Made by a program: the position numbers and the translations under genes | Notes under the pieces: model-generated | Told to the model about the DNA's origin: nothing | Databases searched by the model: none | What the model saw: only the letters and a program-made list of their open reading frames with translations | From: Gordius sp. MW1 | Taxonomy: Eukaryota; Nematomorpha; Gordioida; Gordea; Gordiidae | DNA: 64,000 nt | Assembly: GCA_964036665.1 (NCBI GenBank) | Contig: OZ038531.1 | Location: 19,282,168 to 19,346,167 of the forward strand | Direction: 5' to 3' | In this document: positions 39,123 through 51,639 of the stretch, in pieces | Position numbering within the stretch: position 1 is the first letter of the stretch | Layout of the letters: each line of letters starts with the position of its first letter

Positions 39123-40975
39123 ACCTAAGGATTGATTTATATCTATATTCCTAATGCTTTTGTTGTTTAAATTAGGGGTTTATTGCGCCTCCAGAAAATA
39201 GGTAGAGCAAATAAATCAATTTATGAGAAACTATATTACCCATATCAGGTACCTTTCTTATTAACAGGTGCTATAATTGTTTAAGAAACAATTAAGGTTT
39301 AAGGGAATATTAAATATACGCCTATACCAGCTCATCTTCTAACACATAATAAATAGTGGAGGTAATTTACATCTAAAAAGGTTAAGGGTACTCTCCCCTA
39401 CTCATTTCATCAATTCAACCCTTCTCAACATAAATTTATTTATAGATAATTAGTATTAATAACAGTTGATTATTATAAATCAGCGCAAACTTTGTAAGCT
39501 ATTCCCAATTTTCAATAGCTGTTTGTCACACTAAGATGGTCAGCTTCTTTAGATACACATCCAAACTTTGTAAACTATAATTGTGCTTATATAAAATTTG
39601 TTTCATTTAACTGAGTATATCATAGATAGGGGCTTAACAATTAATTTTATAAAATGGATAACAAATAATTGCCAATTTTTTGCGTAGATTTTAATGGTTT
39701 TTATTAAAATATGATCAATTAAAACAAATAAACAACCGATGAAAGGTAACTCTTACAATATTGTGGAAATATGAAGTTAAGATGTAAGACTATATCACCA
39801 AACTAATTATTAAATATGCAAATTTATTTTAAATAATTCTAAAGTTAGGACAATCTTCTTGAAATAACATTTGATGGTAAGTATTTAAAAACCTTGGTTA
39901 AGAAAAAGGTTTCTGTCATGAAGGAGTCTGCCGCAAGATTCCCCCTTTGCGTCGCTCGATACTTTATGATCGTGCGCCTGTTGCAAATTCCACCCCCCCC
40001 CCTTGCATCGTACAATATTTGATTATTTATGTAACGTGTTAATTGCTATGCAATTTATGGGCTCACTTTCCAATTTGTTTTGTCACGCTGTTCGGTCACG
40101 CTGTTCGGTCACGCACCGAATGACTTCGGCTTGTTTACTGCTAAAACCAATATTGATTATACGTTAAACCCCTACCCCTCCCTATCTTACCCTTCCACCG
40201 CTGAGTTGGTATTATTAGGGGGCGGGAGTGGAGGAGATCATCCCTCAACCCCTTTTTATTATTATTGATTTTTATATGCTTTTGGCAAATTAACGGAGGG
40301 AAAGGGGGGATAGTGTGCGCGTTTAGTTTTAACGGAGGGAAAGGGGGGGAAGGAGGTAGTTACTCTTCTATTCCCCCTCACTTCAGGCAAATACACTTAG
40401 AGCGCCAAGTCAGCTGTTTATATACAACCCTCTTCTTTCTTCTTTTCAAAATACAACAATTTATTGTATCGATATAACAGCGTTTCAGGTAATCTCAATC
40501 GGTAACACAATCGACGGGAAAGGGTTCAGGGGTTAACTAATTATTCAGACGGCGTGGACAAAATATCGAGATAATGTCGTAGGGATTTTAGAAGGGAAGT
40601 TCGCAGGGATTCGTTGTAATTCCCCCAACGGGGAATTACCTACCAGATAAAATAATTTATTAATTAATTTTCAGTGTATTCATTGGCTTTTATATCGTTA
40701 AGGTTTTCTAACCCCGGCCTGTTCATGTTATTATTATATTTACTTTTCCTTATATGGAAAAACTATTAAATTTTACTTATCTACTTTTACCTCTTTCGAC
40801 TTTCCGGTCTTATTTTAATCATCATGTGGATACAATATTCAATCCCCTCCACAAATATCTCCACTCTTAATACACCTGCTCCCTTAATCTTAACTTTTAC
40901 TTCTACTATAACATCATTCCCCTATTCTAATTTTGACAGCTATTCCAACTAGAGCATTCCCTTCTTTAGATGTAT

Positions 40976-41292
40976 TTTGCCTTTAAAGTTGGCTAAAAAC
41001 GGTCCTTGATTGTCTTACTTATCATATCATGGTTTTTGTTCGCTTTTAATATTTTTATTTTTGATGTGTGTATTTTTTTAAATATATTTTAAGTAAACGT
41101 TTCAAATGTATCAAATTAAAATTCATAGTAGCCTTTTTAATGTGTTTTTTAATAATTAAAAAAAAACTTAATAAATATTCGAATCGATTTCGAATCCTTA
41201 AATTTTTTTCGAATCGAATTCGAATCTTCATTTTAAAATTCGTCGAAACTATCGAATACCAAAAATATTCGCTTCGATGCGAAATCCAGAGG
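40976..41292 (+). mobile_element. hAT 3' tail fragment, unit 3
   Basis: Copy of 23049-23365. Confidence 0.85.
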
Positions 41293-41308
41293 CGTATATT
41301 CTATTCTA

Positions 41309-41770
41309 GTGTTGTAAAACGGCTGGGTTTTGTTTGGTCGATGGAATGGGTTTAGTCGACTAAACATGAACAAGCCAAAGATCTTTTGGTCTGTTTTTCT
41401 TAGTCGCATAAATAGACCAAAGGTTTTTTATGTTTAGTCGACTAAAACCAAAGGTAGACGAAACGGTATCGTTTCAAAATGTCACAGTCCAAAATGCAAC
41501 AAAGCCACATCGTGAGAGTCGAAGCCACATCGTGAGATTCGCGAATCTCACGATCGTGAGATTCGCAATTACTCATTGCGCAAGCGCATAATTTCCATTG
41601 GGTAGTGTTTTAGGTCAGCGTTTTAGGTTAGGGGTTGGGTTAAAATTAGATGTACATCAAATTCCCTCCCCATTTGAGATTTAATTTTTCGTGATATTCG
41701 TGTGACATTTTGGACTGTGACATTTTGAACCCAAGACAGACGAAACAAAACCCAGCCATTTTAACAACAC
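41309..41770. mobile_element. TA-flanked MITE, unit 3
   Basis: Copy of 23382-23843, with the nested element at 41473-41729. Confidence 0.8.
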
Positions 41771-42498
41771 TAGTATTCACAATTAGTTCGTTTTTAATGA
41801 GTCAATATAAACAAGCTCCATGATATTTAACTCAAAAAATAAAAGGCTGTAGAATCTCTACCAGTGTTTCTTTCCGAGACGCGTCGGAATAAAAAGGGTC
41901 GGAGGGGGGGGGGGGGGGGGTAATGATAGATCTCTTAAAAAATTCAGGCGATTGACATTACATTAAAATTTTAGGGACTAAATTGAGCTCTAAGACCGAA
42001 TTTCGTGAAAGAAACACTGCTTTTAGACGACACACTATTATATTTGCAACATTATGAAGCGTTCAAATAAAAAGTCAAACTATATCGAAAAATTAAAAGT
42101 AACCCGATACAGCCGTCAGTATCCCCGCAAAAATATAATAAATTCAATAATCACATTTTTAAAAACACATAACAAGATATAAACAATTAGACGTATTGGA
42201 TTTTTATCCTTAATTTTGATAAGATTTTGTTATCTTTTTATGTTTAGACTTGGTTAGGCCAAAAATGTCTCAGATTAGTTTTTAAACTACGGACCAGTAC
42301 GATGAAATGACCAATCAACTGCAGAAAAATTAAGTGCGCATCAGATTAACAAATAAAGTCTATGGCTTTATTCCTGGTAGGCAGCAGCTTCCAACATTCA
42401 AAAAATAATGAAATCGTGGTCAAATTTTCAAAAACTATTTGTTTGGCCAATCCTTTAATCTAATGCCTCAATCCTATTAGGCAAATCATGGCCACGTC

Positions 42499-42649
42499 CA
42501 TGGGAGTAGCCAAGGGGGCCCCCTCTAAATCCAAAAAATTTGTTGAAATTTATCATAATTATGGCTAAAATTTCAAAAAATAATCATTTTGCCCTTCCCT
42601 AAATCATTATTAATTACCCTCTCTAATTTCAATGCTGGCTATGCCCATA
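42499..42649. mobile_element. hAT-type MITE a, unit 3
   Basis: Copy of 24570-24720. Confidence 0.88.
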
Positions 42650-42877
42650 GCCACGCCCAAGGTATTACCAACTTAATTTACATTTTTTAATGTTCAAAAA
42701 TTTAGTAAAAATACACCGAAACAGTTAAATAGTTCACCCGGTTTATTTTTTGAAAACTCACCCGCGCTGGGCCAGAATTTGTTGAAAACCCGCATATAAA
42801 AAGTAACTTGTGCATTTTAGATTAAAAAATCTCACACATAAAAAGGGACAGTCAATTATAAAACTACAAGCTCAGTC

Positions 42878-43041
42878 CATGGGCGTAGCCAGGATAGGAT
42901 TTAAGGGTGGGGGGGGGGCAATAATGATTTAGGGAGGAAACAGATGATATTTTTTTGAAATTTTAGCCATGATTTTATGAAACTTTTAAGAATTTTTTTT
43001 GATTTAGAGAGGGGCAGCCGCCAGCCCTGACTACGCCCATG
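42878..43041. mobile_element. hAT-type MITE b, unit 3
   Basis: Copy of 24949-25112. Confidence 0.85.
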
Positions 43042-43182
43042 GCTCAACCCTTTCACTGCCACAAATTTCAGGATAAATACAATTTCGCAAGTTCGCACGA
43101 CGAAAGGGAAAATTATCAAACAATTTGCTGGTGTCAAGTTGAAAAGTGGTTTTAAGGATCCAATTTTAATGGTCTAAACTAG

Positions 43183-43349
43183 CATGGCATAGCCGGGGGG
43201 GGGGGGGGGGGGGGGGAGAGGCTAAATCCAAAAATTCTTTAAAATTTAAGATAAGTTTGTTAAAATTGCAAAAAAAAATATCAATTTGCCCCTCCACAAA
43301 TCATTATTGCACCCCCCCCCCACTAATTCCAATCCTGGCTACGCCCATA
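43183..43349. mobile_element. hAT-type MITE c, unit 3
   Basis: Copy of 25254-25414 with a longer poly-G run. Confidence 0.9.
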
Positions 43350-43490
43350 TAAACTAGATTATATAGAAAAGTTTCACTTTTTAAAAACACGTAAGCATAA
43401 CATTTTACTTTAAATATGTAATACCTAGATTGCCATGTATAAGTCCCGTTATTTAAAAAACGCTTATAATAGAATATCACTCAATACATA

Positions 43491-43658
43491 CATGAGCGTA
43501 GCCAGCAATGGAATAAGGCGATGGGGCAATATTGATTCAGGGAGTGGCAAAACGATCATTTTTTTGAATTTTAACCAAAATTTTAATAAATTTCAACAAC
43601 TTCTTGGATTAAGAGGGGGAGCAGCCGCCCCTCCCTGCCCCCCCTGGCTATGCCCATG
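43491..43658. mobile_element. hAT-type MITE d, unit 3
   Basis: Copy of 25556-25723. Confidence 0.92.
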
Positions 43659-43723
43659 AATACATAACATTCTAAGTACCCTAATTCGTAAAAGTTCTGA
43701 CTGAAACGGGGTGTTATACTTAC

Positions 43724-45121
43724 ATCGGTGTTGCTCGGGTAATTGTGGTTACGTCGGGTAGGAGCTTGATGCTGCTGCATATTATTCCTAGCCCAAAATT
43801 TGGTCAGAGCGCCACCATTTTTACACTGGGACGCAAGGGGGTGGTTAGTTTCTCTCCCGCCCAAAGACAACAAGCCATCCATGCCATTAACGAGAGAATC
43901 AACGGAAAAATGGCTGACTCCCCTGTCTAATAAATGTGACTCAGAGCGACCGTTCCTTTCTCTCGATCGCGAATAAATTTGATAATCTTTCCACAGCGAA
44001 GAAGTCATTTCTTTGCCCGTTTCTGGCCCTGCTAATTGATGTGGTTGTGCTTTAGTATTATTAATAATATCGCCACAACCGACCTGTCTTTTAGGTCCCC
44101 ACAATTCTCGCCTAAAACGGCCGAAAGAAAGCGGCGGGTATAAGGGTGAGGTTGCTTGAAAATGGCTATTATTAGAGAAGGGAGAGGAAGGGGCCCAAGA
44201 AAGGTCTAGGGTAGAGGGTCTGGTGGGAGGTGTTAACTTGCACACCTTAACATCCAGCAGAGCCGGGCTTTGTTGGAAGGGGGCTAGGAAAGTATTATCC
44301 GGTACACCCGTTTTAAGCCACGCCAAAAAGCTACGATCGGCCGGCCCAAATGGGTTACCACTCAAAATGGTCTCGGTTGAAGAGGTGGGTCTTGGCCTGC
44401 CCGTTGCTTTGTAATGACACCAGTCTACTGCCCGCTCCAGGAGGAGACCCTTGATGAGCAAATGTACGAGTCTATCGGACCCGACCGATGAAGGGCTGAG
44501 TGAATTATTGAAGTCGAGCTCTTCGGACGGTAAGTAAGGCTTAACCAAAGGCCATACCGTTCGAAAGCAAGTTATTCGATTACGGGCCGAGCTGAAATTG
44601 TCAAATTTATCGAGGAGCGAGCAGAATTCTTCGTACTGACCCGCCTCTACGCATAACGGTCTGATGCGCCTTAGGCAACGCATTATTTTAGCCGCCAAGC
44701 AAGCTTCCAACTGATTAGGACCATTTTGGTTTGCCTGAGGTGCCGTTGAATTGACCATGAGAGAAAAGGAAGGTGCGTTACTCCCTACCTCAGTCTGTTC
44801 GGTTCGAAGGGCCAAAAGCTCTAAATATTTGTGCTTGAGTATCGTTAAGGCAAATTCTCGAGATTTAAAGGTTGGTGCATCTTCGATTAAGGGTTCTGCA
44901 AAAGCTAAGGCATCGTCCCACGCTCCTTCCAAGATTAATTGTCGCAAAAAAGTTGCATCATCTGATGGAAGTTTTTCGTTCACAACACCAGTTTCTCTTT
45001 CTAATGCAAGGGCTGAAGCGTATAGTTCACGCTTTTCCAAAAACTCCAGTATTAATCTAACAGTATCAGCCTCATCAAAATTTATTGAGTCAGCAAAATG
45101 ACCAGTATCCATTATGGGCAT
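43724..45121 (-). CDS. Duplicate of Wdr47 exon 1 with D175N, partial gene copy, unit 3
   Basis: 466 codons like units 1 and 2, with one replacement: Asp175 to Asn (C to T on the plus strand at 44599), in the acidic-aromatic stretch DKFDDF just after the CTLH region. Start, donor and reading frame are intact. It is the most upstream copy in transcriptional order and sits next to unique flanking sequence, so it is the copy whose promoter could reach outside control elements. It lacks exons 2-9 in its unit. Confidence 0.85.
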
Positions 45122-45937
45122 TTTGAAGGATAAAGCTTTCTCTATAAATTAGAACAAAAAATTTTGATTAAAATATAATATTTGACTAAAAGCTAAATAA
45201 ATTATTGCATATGATAAGTTTATGCATCATGACAATATATATGTAATAATTTTAAGAGAAAATTAGATTACAAAATAAAAAGTATTTGTTATAATTGTTG
45301 ATTAAAATTGCAAACTATGTTAATTTCAGGACTAAAGCATCTTTCAAGACTATAATCAGGTTTTAAATTAAATGGGTGCAAAATTCAAAGAAATGATATA
45401 CATAATAATTTTGTAATACTATATATGAACCTCATATTAACTTTGGCTTTATAGTTCAGCTGCATCTCTCTACCACATCTTAGTTACAATTATACCATAT
45501 TAAAATTATAATTTGCCTATAATTTTAGTAGATTTATCAAAAATCAAACTTTTTTGATATGTCAAGCTTATGCAAAAAACACTAGATTTGTAAATTTAAG
45601 TTAAGGTTTCAATAGCACTAATAATACTTATATATTAGTCCAAATCATTTTCTATATGATACTTTATATACAAATCGTTCTATATATAATAAAAATTATT
45701 ACCTTATTTTGAGTAAAAAATTCTAAACGATATTTCTCTTTTCATATGGTAATTTTATCAGCTGGTATAATTTAAATAATGAAAGTTGCGTACAATTTGT
45801 ATTACTCGTATGAGTTAGGGCAGTTCGCTATAATATAAGGTAAGGACACGCTTTTATGAACTTGTATGTGACTTGATAATTTTTAAATAGTGCCATATGC
45901 TGGCAGTGAAAGAATACAATCATCATATTTGACCGGC

Positions 45938-46650
45938 AGGCGTGTAGCTAAAATTTTCTCAAGGGGGTAGAAAATTTCCGATCATTTTTATTTCAATAAA
46001 TTATTTATAAGGCGGAGCCCTCGAGGAGATGAGAGTTTGGGGGCGAAGCTCCCAATGGAGATCTAGGGTCGAAGCCCCCAGCTACCCCAAAGGGCGTATT
46101 TTTATTTACTGATATTATTAATAATACTTTTCATTTTCTACTGATATAGTTGCAGGCTTATTAAATCTTTAAAATCTATTTTAGTAGCTTAAGCTTTTAA
46201 CGATTCATCGGGAGTTAGCTCTAACTCATGATGAAATTCTTGATGTCTTATCTTTTAAAAAAATATAAAATTGTTTCATAGCGACTATTTTTATACACCG
46301 CTTTTGTATTTATATTTATCAATAGATAAACGAATAACTAGGTTTAAATGTAGAAGGATCGGATAATTTTATAGGAAAATAATGCTCCAAATTTCTTTTT
46401 TTAATTGTAATGCAAGTGAATAGACGATAGCGGAAAAAGAGAATAATGGTTAATTGGCTTTATGTCAAAATTCAATTCAAAAATAAAAAAGTATATATCA
46501 TTATTTATTTATAAATGTCGTTTTGAGTCAGTTACACAGCTATAGAATAAAAACTTTCAATCAAAAATTGTGTTATTTTTTAATAAAAAAAATCATTAAT
46601 TTCTGCCAAGGGGGTAGAATTTCCCTTTTTCTACCCCCTTTTGTACGCCT
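45938..46650. mobile_element. AGGCGT/GGGGGTAG element, unit 3
   Basis: Copy of 28003-28715. Confidence 0.6.
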
Positions 46651-46661
46651 ATGACCTAAGG

Positions 46662-48101
46662 CAGTCTTGTTAAGGAGCGGCGCTACAGGAGAGGCGCTCC
46701 TGAGCGCCGCTACATTTTTTTAAAAAAAGCTGGAGCGCCACTCCTTTTTAAAAATGAGGAGCGGGAGCGGGAGTCGCTCCTTTTAGGGCTGGAGCGGAGG
46801 AGCGCCGCTTCTCCGCTTCTTTAAATTTAATATATAAATTATATTATTTTTTAAATATTAATAATATTTATTAATAAAAATTTAATGAAAATATAATTTT
46901 AATTTTAAATTTAATTTATTATTCATTATTAAATGTTGAGCCGAGTTTTATTTTGATTTTTCATCTAATCATTTGAAACATTAAACATCTGTTTTTTCTT
47001 TTTTATATTGAAATTTTTTGAAAATCTTTGTAACTGTAAGTCATATTAGTTTAATATTCATTTTATAGATATATAATAAAAAATAGTTTTTTTATGGATC
47101 TAGAGATAGAGATTATAGAAGATGAAGAAGAAACCGAAGTGGAATTTTCATTTCCACCATTTAAAAAATATTTCAAGCTTATTGATACAGATGATAAAGT
47201 CAGATTAAAGGCGAAATGCCTATTGTGCATTAATAACAAAATGATTTCTTTCGCTAAAATCAGCATCTTTAATTTAAAAAAACACCTGAAGGTAAAATCA
47301 ATATTTCTTTATTTTATAATAATTTTTTTTAAATGGTTTTAATTTTATTTGGGCAATTCATTAAATACATTAGTTGAGCTTATAAATTTATATTTAAAAA
47401 GTGCATGATAATCAATATTCAAAAATTGAAAATCATGTCAATAGTTTTAGTTATAATAAGTCTTCCTCTTCTGCGAAAAAACATTCAATATTATATTTTG
47501 TTCAAAAAACATATGAACGTACAAAAACTGAAGGAGATAATGCGATCATTGATTATGTCATTGAGACACTGGTTCCTTTATAAACTGTAGATAATCCTAG
47601 CTTTGTCAAAATGATAAAAACGTTTTCCCCTTCAGCAAAGGTAATGTGCCGCCAAACACTAATAGCAAAGATAGGTTTGCGTTATGATAAAATGATGGAT
47701 GATATTATATAAATGCTTTCTGGAGTATCTTATGTGTGTACCACAGCTGATTGCTGGAGTGGATTTAGAAGGTAGTGCCTAGGTCTTAGGGGAGAGGCGT
47801 GGGTGTTTGTTAGATTCTCATTTAGAAAATTTATTACTTTTAAAAGCTACTAAAATATTATAAAAATTTTGATATATCATATAATATAAATAAAACGTTT
47901 TGATAAAAAAATATGATTTTGTTTCGTGTACCTACTAAAAAAAATGAAAATCAAAGGAGCAGTTATGGAGCGCCGCTCCATTAGTTGGAGCGGGACCGCT
48001 CCTTTTAATATGTAGTAGCAAGAGCGGGAGTTCGCTCCTTTTGAGAAGGTAGGAGCGAGAGCGGGAATCGCTACTTTTAAAAAGGAGCGTTAACAAGACT
48101 G
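46662..48101 (+). mobile_element. hAT transposon, unit 3
   Basis: Copy of 28727-30166 with the same target duplication. Confidence 0.93.
47094..47780 (+). pseudogene. hAT transposase remnant, unit 3
   Basis: Copy of 29159-29845 with the same stops. Confidence 0.8.
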
Positions 48102-49955
48102 ACCTAAGGATTGATTTATATCTATATTCCTAATGCTTTTGTTGTTTAAATTAGGGGTTTATTGCGCCTCCAGAAAATAGGTAGAGCAAATAAATCAATT
48201 TATGAGAAACTATATTACCCATATCAGGTACCTTTCTTATTAACAGGTGCTATAATTGTTTAAGAAACAATTAAGGTTTAAGGGAATATTAAATATACGC
48301 CTATACCAGCTCATCTTCTAACACATAATAAATAGTGGAGGTAATTTACATCTAAAAAGGTTAAGGGTACTCTCCCCTACTCATTTCATCAATTCAACCC
48401 TTCTCAACATAAATTTATTTATAGATAATTAGTATTAATAACAGTTGATTATTATAAATCAGCGCAAACTTTGTAAGCTATTCCCAATTTTCAATAGCTG
48501 TTTGTCACACTAAGATGGTCAGCTTCTTTAGATACACATCCAAACTTTGTAAACTATAATTGTGCTTATATAAAATTTGTTTCATTTAACTGAGTATATC
48601 ATAGATAGGGGCTTAACAATTAATTTTATAAAATGGATAACAAATAATTGCCAATTTTTTGCGTAGATTTTAATGGTTTTTATTAAAATATGATCAATTA
48701 AAACAAATAAACAACCGATGAAAGGTAACTCTTACAATATTGTGGAAATATGAAGTTAAGATGTAAGACTATATCACCAAACTAATTATTAAATATGCAA
48801 ATTTATTTTAAATAATTCTAAAGTTAGGACAATCTTCTTGAAATAACATTTGATGGTAAGTATTTAAAAACCTTGGTTAAGAAAAAGGTTTCTGTCATGA
48901 AGGAGTCTGCCGCAAGATTCCCCCTTTGCGTCGCTCGATACTTTATGATCGTGCGCCTGTTGCAAATTCCACCCCCCCCCCTTGCATCGTACAATATTTG
49001 ATTATTTATGTAACGTGTTAATTGCTATGCAATTTATGGGCTCACTTTCCAATTTGTTTTGTCACGCTGTTCGGTCACGCTGTTCGGTCACGCACCGAAT
49101 GACTTCGGCTTGTTTACTGCTAAAACCAATATTGATTATACGTTAAACCCCTACCCCTCCCTATCTTACCCTTCCACCGCTGAGTTGGTATTATTAGGGG
49201 GCGGGAGTGGAGGAGATCATCCCTCAACCCCTTTTTATTATTATTGATTTTTATATGCTTTTGGCAAATTAACGGAGGGAAAGGGGGGATAGTGTGCGCG
49301 TTTAGTTTTAACGGAGGGAAAGGGGGGGAAGGAGGTAGTTACTCTTCTATTCCCCCTCACTTCAGGCAAATACACTTAGAGCGCCAAGTCAGCTGTTTAT
49401 ATACAACCCTCTTCTTTCTTCTTTTCAAAATACAACAATTTATTGTATCGATATAACAGCGTTTCAGGTAATCTCAATCGGTAACACAATCGACGGGAAA
49501 GGGTTCAGGGGTTAACTAATTATTCAGACGGCGTGGACAAAATATCGAGATAATGTCGTAGGGATTTTAGAAGGGAAGTTCGCAGGGATTCGTTGTAATT
49601 CCCCCAACGGGGAATTACCTACCAGATAAAATAATTTATTAATTAATTTTCAGTGTATTCATTGGCTTTTATATCGTTAAGGTTTTCTAACCCCGGCCTG
49701 TTCATGTTATTATTATATTTACTTTTCCTTATATGGAAAAACTATTAAATTTTACTTATCTACTTTTACCTCTTTCGACTTTCCGGTCTTATTTTAATCA
49801 TCATGTGGATACAATATTCAATCCCCTCCACAAATATCTCCACTCTTAATACACCTGCTCCCTTAATCTTAACTTTTACTTCTACTATAACATCATTCCC
49901 CTATTCTAATTTTGACAGCTATTCCAACTAGAGCATTCCCTTCTTTAGATGTATT

Positions 49956-51206
49956 GGTAATAAGCAATAAAAAGCCCTGGTAATAAACAATTAAAAGTAA
50001 GTCATATTCTTGAGGGTATAATAAAAAGCTATTCTATCTTTGGCGTTCCTCACCCATTAATTAATACTTAACTTTTCCATCACTACTTAAAGGACTACTA
50101 AGGCAGGGGCAAATGGGGGGTGGGGTGAGGTATTTAGGGTTCGTCGTTAGGGATACGACACCTCTATAGGGCTATTTATTTTTAAATCTTTTAAATTAGA
50201 AAATTAATCTTTAATTTAATTAACTGCGAATTAGGGCATACTAATTTAAAGGTTTCCTTTACTTACAATAACGTTCCACTAGATTTTGTTTTGGTTCAAA
50301 CAGTTTAACTTAAAAATGAAATGGTTGCATTTTTTCTAGCTTTATATTTTAATGTATTCAATCTTCTCGGAACTTTTGGTACTAATCCAGCCTCCTTATG
50401 CTGACCCCACTTCTTATGTATATACCTTATCTAATCTCTGTTATTTAACGCCTCTTTTATCATTTAATAAACATTAATCTCTCCTTCAATAATTTAATCT
50501 TTCATTTAATAAACATTAATCTCTCCTTTTTAAATACATTTTTAATATATTCCAAATGTCTTTGTATAATGTTATGTTTTCCATATGAACCTATTATAAA
50601 TGACGTCTAACTCTATAATTCAGTACACTTTTAAAAAACATTTTATCGTAAAAATATGTTTATCAAAAATGAAATTTAATTGATCAGACAGGGACATGGA
50701 CGTAGCCAGGTTTTGGTTTGGGGGGGAGGCGAAACGTTTAAAATTTCAATCAGGGGGGGGGGGCCAAACATACAATTTTTAATTTTTACGGGTTTTTTCA
50801 TTGAAAAATTTTATTTTCGTCATTTAGGGGGGTTTTCTTATTTGAACTAAAGGTCGACCAAGCAAAACCCAGGCAAAACTAGTCCCCCCCCACTAAATGA
50901 CAAAAAATTTCAATAAAGCTTCCTCCAAGAGTTACATTTTAGCCCCTTCACCCTCCTAACCTAAAATGTTTAACCTAATTTCGTTAATTAAAAAATAAAA
51001 AATAAAGATGATATTTATATACTTTATCCAGCCGATATTTATACACTTAACTCATTTATATTTTCCCGCTTCGTCAAATTGTAAATCAAAATAAAATTTT
51101 ACGTTTTTTTGGCTAACATTGATACCTACCTATGCCCGTCAGTCCAATTCTTTTGCATTTAATACCCCCCCCCCATAGGCATTCTCGCCCCTTCTCACCT
51201 TTCTCG
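49956..51206. other. Unique flank of the array, no gene seen
   Basis: AT-rich, with a short direct repeat near 50460-50525 (CATTTAATAAACATTAATCT twice) and a truncated MITE at about 50695. No coding potential that I can support. Confidence 0.5.
50695..50835. mobile_element. Truncated hAT-type MITE
   Basis: Left end CATGGACGTAGCCAGG, then GGGGGGGAGGCGAAACG and TTTCGTCATTTAGGGG, as in the copy at 56684. The right end is missing. Confidence 0.65.
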
Positions 51207-51470
51207 CCCATAAATTGCATAGCAAATAAGCTACATTTATACGTAGAATAGATGAGTCGTCCCCTCTTCCCTTCGCCCCCCTTCCCTTCTCCCCCTTCTC
51301 CGGGGGTCTGGGGGCGGAGCCCCCAGGAGATGGGGGTTTGGGGGCAGAGCCCCCAACGGGGGACTGGGGGCGGAGCCCCCAGTAGGGGGTTTGGGGGCGA
51401 AGCCCCCAAGCGGGTCTGGGGGCGAAGCCCCCAGTTACGCCCGAAGGGCGTATTTTATTAAGTAGCGTTT
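51207..51470. repeat. GCCCATAAATTGCATAGC end plus five-unit GGGGGC hairpin array
   Basis: Begins GCCCATAAATTGCATAGCAA, then TATACGTAGAATA (shared with 7495-7540). Five tandem units at about 51308-51440 follow, each an inverted repeat TGGGGGCGGAGCCCCCA or TGGGGGCGAAGCCCCCA with a period near 27 bp. It closes with CGAAGGGCGTATTTTATT. Overlapping proline-rich frames on both strands are artefacts of the repeat. Confidence 0.75.
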
Positions 51471-51639
51471 CTAGCTATTTTCAAAACATCGCGGATATCA
51501 CGATTAATATTGATTCTTACATATATATATGTATTATATTTGGGAAATAAAGTAGTCAGTGATTTCTGCGCCCGGAATAGTTATAATGCATTACTTCATC
51601 TAATGTGTTAACTTTATCCTTCTGTTAAGCTGTACACAA

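Larger units (their letters stand above)
32008..40975. repeat. Tandem unit 2 (8968 bp)
   Basis: Nearly identical to unit 1. Private differences include loss of 11 bases near 34400 and a T-to-C change near 34300. It shares with unit 3 an extra 13-bp CACGCTGTTCGGT repeat near 40090 and a change near 36310. Confidence 0.97.
40976..49955. repeat. Tandem unit 3 (8980 bp)
   Basis: Third copy. It ends at GATGTATT, after which unique sequence (GGTAATAAGC) begins instead of a new unit. It carries the only amino-acid change in exon 1 and the longest poly-G runs. Confidence 0.97.

Noticed and set aside
51308..51440. CRISPR-like array
   Set aside because: No unique spacers: units are near-contiguous hairpins with short variable gaps, in an animal genome, with no cas genes.
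51113..51461. Proline/glycine-rich proteins on both strands
   Set aside because: They are translations of the GGGGGC hairpin array; frames on both strands are open only because of the repeat.
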